From Erysipelotrichaceae bacterium (lineage in GTDB: Bacteria; Bacillota_I; Bacilli_A; Erysipelotrichales; Erysipelotrichaceae), in the NCBI GenBank assembly GCA_017512625.1, contig JAFWFB010000011.1:1-17234 (forward strand): a stretch of 17,234 bases of DNA, in the 5' to 3' direction. The notes under the pieces were generated by a model. That model was given only the letters and a program-made list of their open reading frames with translations. It ran no database searches and was not told the DNA's origin. Both the position numbers and the translations under genes were made by a program. Positions 13,187 through 17,234 of the stretch are shown here, piece by piece; position 1 is the first letter of the stretch; each line of letters opens with the position of its first letter.

Positions 13187-13400
13187 TGTAAAACGATGAC
13201 GAAGAAGAAGTAATGTCTTTAGTTTATCCAAGAGAATGATTCCCTGTGCTGAAAGAATCTGATAAACGGGTCATGAAGTTCACCTTCACAGTGAAACCAA
13301 TCATTTCCGTAATGCTGCGTTAAGGCAATCAAGTAAAAAATAAAGGTGGTACCGTGCTTTTGCACCCTTGGTATCGCCTTTTATGTTTATAGGAGGATCT
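13187..13400 (+). ncRNA. T-box leader riboswitch (predicted tRNA-Phe)
   Basis: A T-box regulatory leader upstream of pheS. The conserved T-box AAAGGTGGTACCGTG is at 13342-13356; its bulge pairs with the free CCA end of uncharged tRNA to form an antiterminator. Stem I starts near 13200, with GAAGAAGAAGTAA including the AGTA of the specifier loop. The best specifier codon is UUC (Phe) at 13279-13281, followed by A. A second UUC at 13285-13287 probably lies in the paired base of stem I. Uncharged tRNA-Phe should therefore prevent termination and raise pheST expression. Confidence 0.88.
13342..13384 (+). terminator. T-box leader terminator
   Basis: The T-box strand AAAGGTGGTACC (13342-13353) pairs with GGTATCGCCTTT (13370-13381, two G-U pairs). 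GTGC/GCAC pairs above it, after a 4-base bulge, close a TTTT loop. Several T follow. It is the alternative to the antiterminator. Confidence 0.82.
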
Positions 13401-14429
13401 ATGAATATTGAAGAGATCAAACAGAACTTCGAGGAAGAGTTAAAAAACATCAAAGACCTCGGTTCACTGAATGACTTAAAGGTCAAGTATTTGTCCAAAA
13501 AGGGCCTGGTCCAGGAACTGATGATGAAGATGAAGGACCTGAGCAAGGAGGAAAAGCCTCTTTACGGTCAAAAGGTCAACCAGATCAAGGCAGAGATCAC
13601 CGGTTTGCTTGAGCAGGGAGAAACCCGCTTAAAGGAAGCCGTCAAAAACGCCAAGATCAACAATGACCGCATCGATATCACCCTGGATGCCTATCAGCCA
13701 AAGATCGGCAATCTGCACCCGCTGGATATCGTTCAAAGCGAACTGGAAGATATCTTTATCGGTATGGGCTATACGGTCGCTGAAGGTCCGGAAGTTGAAA
13801 CCGAATTCTACAACTTTGAAAGAGCCAACACCCCTGAAGGCCATCCGGCAAGAGACATGCAGGATACCTTATATATCAAACCGGGTCTTTTATTAAGGAC
13901 CCAGACTACCGCCATCCAGACCAGAGTCTTAGAAGCAAGCGAACAGCTGCCGATCAGGATCGTCTGCCCGGGCAAGGTCTACCGTAAGGATGATGACGAT
14001 GCTACCCACTCCCATCAGTTCATGCAGATGGAAGGTATCTGTGTCGGTAAGGATGTTACCTTGGCTGATCTTAAGTTCACTTTGCAGGCCCTGGCTGATG
14101 CGATGTTTGGTGCCGGAAGGAAGATCAGATTCCGTCCTTCCTACTTCCCATTCACTGAGCCATCATTCGAGGTCGATGTAAGCTGTCACATGTGTGACGG
14201 TGTCGGTTGCCCGGTATGCAAGGGAACCGGTTATATCGAAGTCCTTGGTGCCGGAATGATCCATCCTAATGTCTTAAGGGATGCGGGATTCGATCCTAAT
14301 ACCTGCAGCGGCTTTGCTTTCGGGGTAGGTCTTGAAAGAGTAGCCATGCTTAAATTCGGAATCGATGATATCCGTAACTTCTATATTAATGATTTAAGAT
14401 TCAATCATTATTTCGATCGTTTCGAGTGA
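13401..14429 (+). CDS. pheS: Phenylalanyl-tRNA synthetase alpha subunit
   Basis: A 342-residue catalytic subunit of the alpha2-beta2 class IIc synthetase that charges tRNA-Phe. An N-terminal coiled-coil arm (about 1-90) precedes the class II core with the motif 1 region (LHPLDIVQSELEDIF, MGYTVAEGPEVE), motif 2 (RIVCPGKVYRKDDDDATHSHQFMQMEG), the cysteine cluster SCHMCDGVGCPVCKGTGYIE, and motif 3 GFAFGVGLERVAML. Length is normal. Start ATG at 13401 follows AGGAGG at 13391-13396; upstream in-frame codons lie inside the terminator and are not used. It is controlled by the T-box leader and is followed 11 bases later by pheT. Confidence 0.97.
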   Translation: MNIEEIKQNFEEELKNIKDLGSLNDLKVKYLSKKGLVQELMMKMKDLSKEEKPLYGQKVNQIKAEITGLLEQGETRLKEAVKNAKINNDRIDITLDAYQPKIGNLHPLDIVQSELEDIFIGMGYTVAEGPEVETEFYNFERANTPEGHPARDMQDTLYIKPGLLLRTQTTAIQTRVLEASEQLPIRIVCPGKVYRKDDDDATHSHQFMQMEGICVGKDVTLADLKFTLQALADAMFGAGRKIRFRPSYFPFTEPSFEVDVSCHMCDGVGCPVCKGTGYIEVLGAGMIHPNVLRDAGFDPNTCSGFAFGVGLERVAMLKFGIDDIRNFYINDLRFNHYFDRFE

Positions 14430-14440
14430 GGTGAAAACAG

Positions 14441-16834
14441 ATGAAAGTAAGTTATAAATGGTTAAAAGATTTCGTGGATCTCTCTGATATCGATCCATAT
14501 GAACTGGCCGACCGTCTGACCAATTCCGGTCTGGAAGTCGAAGAGACCTATCCGGTGGCTTCCGGTACCAACCTGGTCATCGGTAAGGTTTTGGAATGCA
14601 AGGATCATCCGGATTCCGATCATCTGAAAGTCACCAAAGTCGATATCGGTGATGAAGTACTGGAGATCGTCTGTGGTGCACCTAACTGTCGTGAAGGACT
14701 CAAGGTCATCGTTGCGAAAGTCGGTGCCAAACTGCCTGGCGGCGAGATCAAGGCCGGAAAGATCAGAGGCGTGGTCTCCAATGGCATGCTCTGTTCTCTG
14801 ACCGAACTCGGTGTAGACCGGAAACAGCTTACCGATTACCAGATCAACGATATCGAAGAATTAAAGGATGACGCTGTTATCGGCGATACCAAGGTCCTTG
14901 AATACCTGCATCTTGATGATGTCATTCTGGATGCTAAACCGACACCTAACCGTCCGGATCTTCTAAGCATCTTTGGCGTAGCCAAGGAAGTAGGCGCGGT
15001 CTTAAAGCGCGAAGTCAGACTGCCTGATTACAAGGGCATGTCCGAGAAAGTTGAAAATGCTAAGACCAGCTTCGTTCTAAGATCCGAAACCGAGAAATGC
15101 AAACTGTTCAATGGCAAAGTCGTAAACCATGTCGTTATCAAACCAAGTCCGGATTTCATTATTGAGAGACTGCATAACAGCGGTATCAAGGCCATCAACA
15201 ATGTCGTCGATATCTCCAACTATGTCATGCTCGAGACCGGACAGCCGCTGCACTTCTATGATCTGCATAAACTGGAAAGGCATGAGATCACCGTAAGAGA
15301 TGGTTATAAAGAGACCTATAAGGCTTTGGATAACCAGGATTATGACATCCTGCCTGAAGATATCGTCATCACCCAGGATGGCAAGATCACCGGCATTGCG
15401 GGTGTCATGGGCGGCGATGACTCCAAGATCGATGAAGAGACCAAGGGTATCTTCATTGAAGCAGCTGCCTTCGATGGACCATCCATCCGTAACACTTCCC
15501 GCCGTCTTAACCTGGTAACGGAAGCCGCCGGAAGATTCTCCAAGGGAATCGAACCGCTTAATCCTTTCAAGGCCGTAGATAGAGCAGTCGACCTGCTTGT
15601 CAAATACGCTGAAGCTGACGGCTTCGAGGAAAATGTCCTGGTTGGAGAAAGAGTTGAAGAAAGACATGAGGTAAGGGAGACCTTAGATCACTTAAATCTT
15701 CTTTTAGGTACTGACTTTACCATGGATGAGGTACTGGAAACCCTCAATGCCCTTGATTTCGATGCCCATAACGAAGGAAATGAGATCATCTGCAATGTTC
15801 CAAGCTACCGTCAGGATATCGCGATCAGGGAAGATCTCGATGAGGAAGTCATCCGTCTTAGAGGTTTCGACCGTCTGCTTGAAAGCTCCTATGATTACAA
15901 CCGTACGGTAGGAAGTCTTAATCCTAAGCAGAAACTGCTGCGCAAGATCAAGAGTTTACTGAATGCTGAAGGATTCGATGAGATTATGACCTATACCCTG
16001 GTCGATGAGGAGACCATCAAGGATGGTATCTTATCAAACAAGGATCCATACGAGCTCTTATCGCCGATCAGTGCCAAGCGTCAGTATATCCGTGAATCGC
16101 TGATGCCTTCGATCCTGGAAGTCGTTGCTTATAACCAAGCCCGTAAGATCGACAAGGTAAATGTCTTCGAGATCGCCAATACCTATCCGAAGGGAAGCGA
16201 AGAAGTAAGACTGGGAATTGCCTTAAGCAATGACTATATCGATTCCAAGGTACTTAAATACCTGGTCAATGGTTCCTTCTATACCTTAAAGGGAATCCTG
16301 GAAAGCATTTTTGAAAGGATCGGTCTTGATACCAAGGCCATTGCCTTTGCGGAAAATGACGTGGATCACGCTCACTTCTATCCGCACAAGAGTGCCCTTA
16401 TCAAATTAAGTGGCGAGACCATCGGTATCTTAGGATATATCCATCCGGATGTAGCCGATAAGTATGATGTTGAGGAGCTCACCTATTGTGAACTGTTGCT
16501 TAACAAGATCATCGAAGCACCTAAGCAGAAGGTCGGCTTCAAGAGCATCGACCGTTATCCTAGCTCTGACCGTGACCTGGCTATCGTCGTCAAGGATGAA
16601 GTCAGTGCCAGCGAACTGATCGCTGAGATCCGCAAGACCTCCGATCTGGTCGTCAAGGCTGACATCTTCGATATCTACAAAGGTGAGCATATCCCTGAAG
16701 GCTATAAGTCGGTAGCGGTAAATATCGTCTACCAGTCCTCCGATCATACGCTAAATGATCAGGAGGTAAGTGAAGCCCATAACCGGATCACGGAAGCCTT
16801 AAATAACAAATTCGAAGCAAATATCAGAAAGTAG
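14441..16834 (+). CDS. pheT: Phenylalanyl-tRNA synthetase beta subunit
   Basis: A 797-residue beta subunit of the phenylalanyl-tRNA synthetase tetramer, which binds tRNA-Phe and edits mischarged Tyr-tRNA-Phe. Domains in order: an N-terminal segment with MKVSYKWLKDFVDLS; a tRNA-binding OB domain at about 40-150 (GKVLECKDHPDSDHLKVTKV); the B3/B4 editing region at about 205-385 (NVVDISNYVMLETGQPLHFYD, GIAGVMGG, RFSKGIEP); B5 at about 405-475; a degenerate class II core; and a C-terminal FDX-ACB anticodon domain at about 700-797 (KSIDRYPSSDRDLAIVVKD). Length is the family norm. ATG at 14441 follows GAGGTG. The stop codon lies inside the terminator hairpin. Confidence 0.97.
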   Translation: MKVSYKWLKDFVDLSDIDPYELADRLTNSGLEVEETYPVASGTNLVIGKVLECKDHPDSDHLKVTKVDIGDEVLEIVCGAPNCREGLKVIVAKVGAKLPGGEIKAGKIRGVVSNGMLCSLTELGVDRKQLTDYQINDIEELKDDAVIGDTKVLEYLHLDDVILDAKPTPNRPDLLSIFGVAKEVGAVLKREVRLPDYKGMSEKVENAKTSFVLRSETEKCKLFNGKVVNHVVIKPSPDFIIERLHNSGIKAINNVVDISNYVMLETGQPLHFYDLHKLERHEITVRDGYKETYKALDNQDYDILPEDIVITQDGKITGIAGVMGGDDSKIDEETKGIFIEAAAFDGPSIRNTSRRLNLVTEAAGRFSKGIEPLNPFKAVDRAVDLLVKYAEADGFEENVLVGERVEERHEVRETLDHLNLLLGTDFTMDEVLETLNALDFDAHNEGNEIICNVPSYRQDIAIREDLDEEVIRLRGFDRLLESSYDYNRTVGSLNPKQKLLRKIKSLLNAEGFDEIMTYTLVDEETIKDGILSNKDPYELLSPISAKRQYIRESLMPSILEVVAYNQARKIDKVNVFEIANTYPKGSEEVRLGIALSNDYIDSKVLKYLVNGSFYTLKGILESIFERIGLDTKAIAFAENDVDHAHFYPHKSALIKLSGETIGILGYIHPDVADKYDVEELTYCELLLNKIIEAPKQKVGFKSIDRYPSSDRDLAIVVKDEVSASELIAEIRKTSDLVVKADIFDIYKGEHIPEGYKSVAVNIVYQSSDHTLNDQEVSEAHNRITEALNNKFEANIRK

Positions 16835-16855
16835 CACATGCTACTTTCTTTGTTT
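16826..16855 (+). terminator. Intrinsic terminator of pheST
   Basis: A perfect 10-bp stem pairs AGAAAGTAGC at 16826-16835 with GCTACTTTCT at 16840-16849 around ACAT, followed by T-rich sequence. The pheT TAG (16832-16834) is in the left arm. Confidence 0.85.
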
Positions 16856-16866
16856 ATAATGAAGTT
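16855..16866 (+). promoter_or_regulatory. GNAT gene promoter -10, leaderless arrangement
   Basis: A perfect TATAAT at 16855-16860 is followed after exactly 6 bases by ATG 16867. No Shine-Dalgarno is present. The hexamer directly abuts the U-tract of the pheST terminator, and any -35 would have to fall inside that hairpin; none is recognisable. Confidence 0.6.
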
Positions 16867-17234
16867 ATGATTATTCGTAAGGCCCAAATCAACGACCTGG
16901 AAAGGATTCTGGAGATCTATGATCTGGCCAGAGCCTACATGCGTGCCAATGGCAATCACAAGCAATGGCCGGTAGGAACTCCTGCCAAAGAAACGCTGGT
17001 AGATGATATCGCTAAGGGTCAGCTTTATGTTGGTGAAGATGATATCATCCACTTTGTCTTTGCCTATATTCCGGGCGAAGATCCGACTTATGGCTATATT
17101 GAAGGTGCCTGGCTAAATGATGAGCCTTATGCGACTATTCACCGCATTGCCAGTGATGGCAGTGTCAAAGGCGTCTTAAGACAGGTCGTTTCCTTTATCA
17201 AAAGGGACATAAGCAACATCAGGATCGATACCCA
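16867..17234 (+). CDS. GNAT family N-acetyltransferase, 5' part (3' end outside window)
   Basis: The first 122 codons of a GCN5-related acetyltransferase, which moves an acetyl group from acetyl-CoA to an amine of unknown identity. The start MIIRKAQINDLERILEIYDLARAY is the usual first strand and helix of the fold (R-x-A-x2-x-D). The strand region LYVGEDDIIHFVFAYIPGED follows, then YATIHRIASDGSVKGVLRQV, which matches the family's HRIA...KG acetyl-CoA-binding strand and loop (usually G-x-G-x-A/G; here DGSVKGV). The tail of the domain is cut by the window end. The start is fixed by the family N-terminus and by the -10 located 6 bases upstream, without a ribosome binding site. Substrate unknown. 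Confidence 0.88.
   Translation, partial: MIIRKAQINDLERILEIYDLARAYMRANGNHKQWPVGTPAKETLVDDIAKGQLYVGEDDIIHFVFAYIPGEDPTYGYIEGAWLNDEPYATIHRIASDGSVKGVLRQVVSFIKRDISNIRIDT

Noticed and set aside
13073..13231. N-terminal extension of PadR
   Set aside because: The open frame continues upstream, but GAGGAGGT and the family N-terminus fix the start at 13072, and the extension covers the promoter.
15077..15667. 196-codon minus-strand open frame
   Set aside because: Antisense to pheT within the conserved B3/B4 region; an artefact of codon bias.

Overview
The window looks like a chromosome segment of a low-to-moderate-GC Bacillota, most likely class Erysipelotrichia. This placement is inferred from gene content and protein flavour (T-box-controlled pheST, CsoR/CopA, TagO, CBS-type family II pyrophosphatase, PadR/HAAS pair), not from a marker gene. 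Both ends cut genes: a ComFA-like helicase at the left and a GNAT acetyltransferase at the right. No rRNA, tRNA, insertion sequence, phage gene or CRISPR array was seen.

Layout. 1-689: 3' part of a comFA-like helicase gene. 690-4035: a copper-resistance operon, with a promoter carrying two CsoR-type operators, csoR, and a large Cu(I) P-type ATPase gene with one N-terminal and two C-terminal HMA domains; an intrinsic terminator follows. 4084-4937: a HAD phosphatase gene overlapping a chorismate mutase gene, then a terminator. 4997-8760: an operon of CBS-domain inorganic pyrophosphatase, a degenerate NagA-like amidohydrolase, a small DUF1146-type membrane protein and TagO/WecA. The first two junctions are 4-base ATGA overlaps. 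8774-13072, all on the minus strand: secG, an M19 dipeptidase, a lipoprotein, a charged helical-repeat protein, a HAAS/DUF4097 protein and padR. 13153-16849: T-box leader, pheS, pheT and terminator. 16867-17234: start of a GNAT gene.

Functionally, csoR-copA is a self-contained copper sensor/exporter unit. The PPase-TagO operon joins pyrophosphate removal with the first step of teichoic acid or polysaccharide lipid-linked synthesis. PadR and the HAAS protein form a translationally overlapping pair typical of envelope-stress modules. pheST is expected to respond to uncharged tRNA-Phe.

The most notable signals are two. First, there is a strong in-frame Shine-Dalgarno and ATG inside copA (3540-3560), positioned to produce the last 147 residues, two HMA domains, as a free copper chaperone. 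Second, four genes (starts at 4084, 4997, 10036 and 16867) each have a -10 hexamer ending exactly 6 bases before the start codon and no Shine-Dalgarno, which predicts leaderless mRNAs. The NagA-like protein has also lost essentially all the catalytic metal ligands while its reading frame stays intact.
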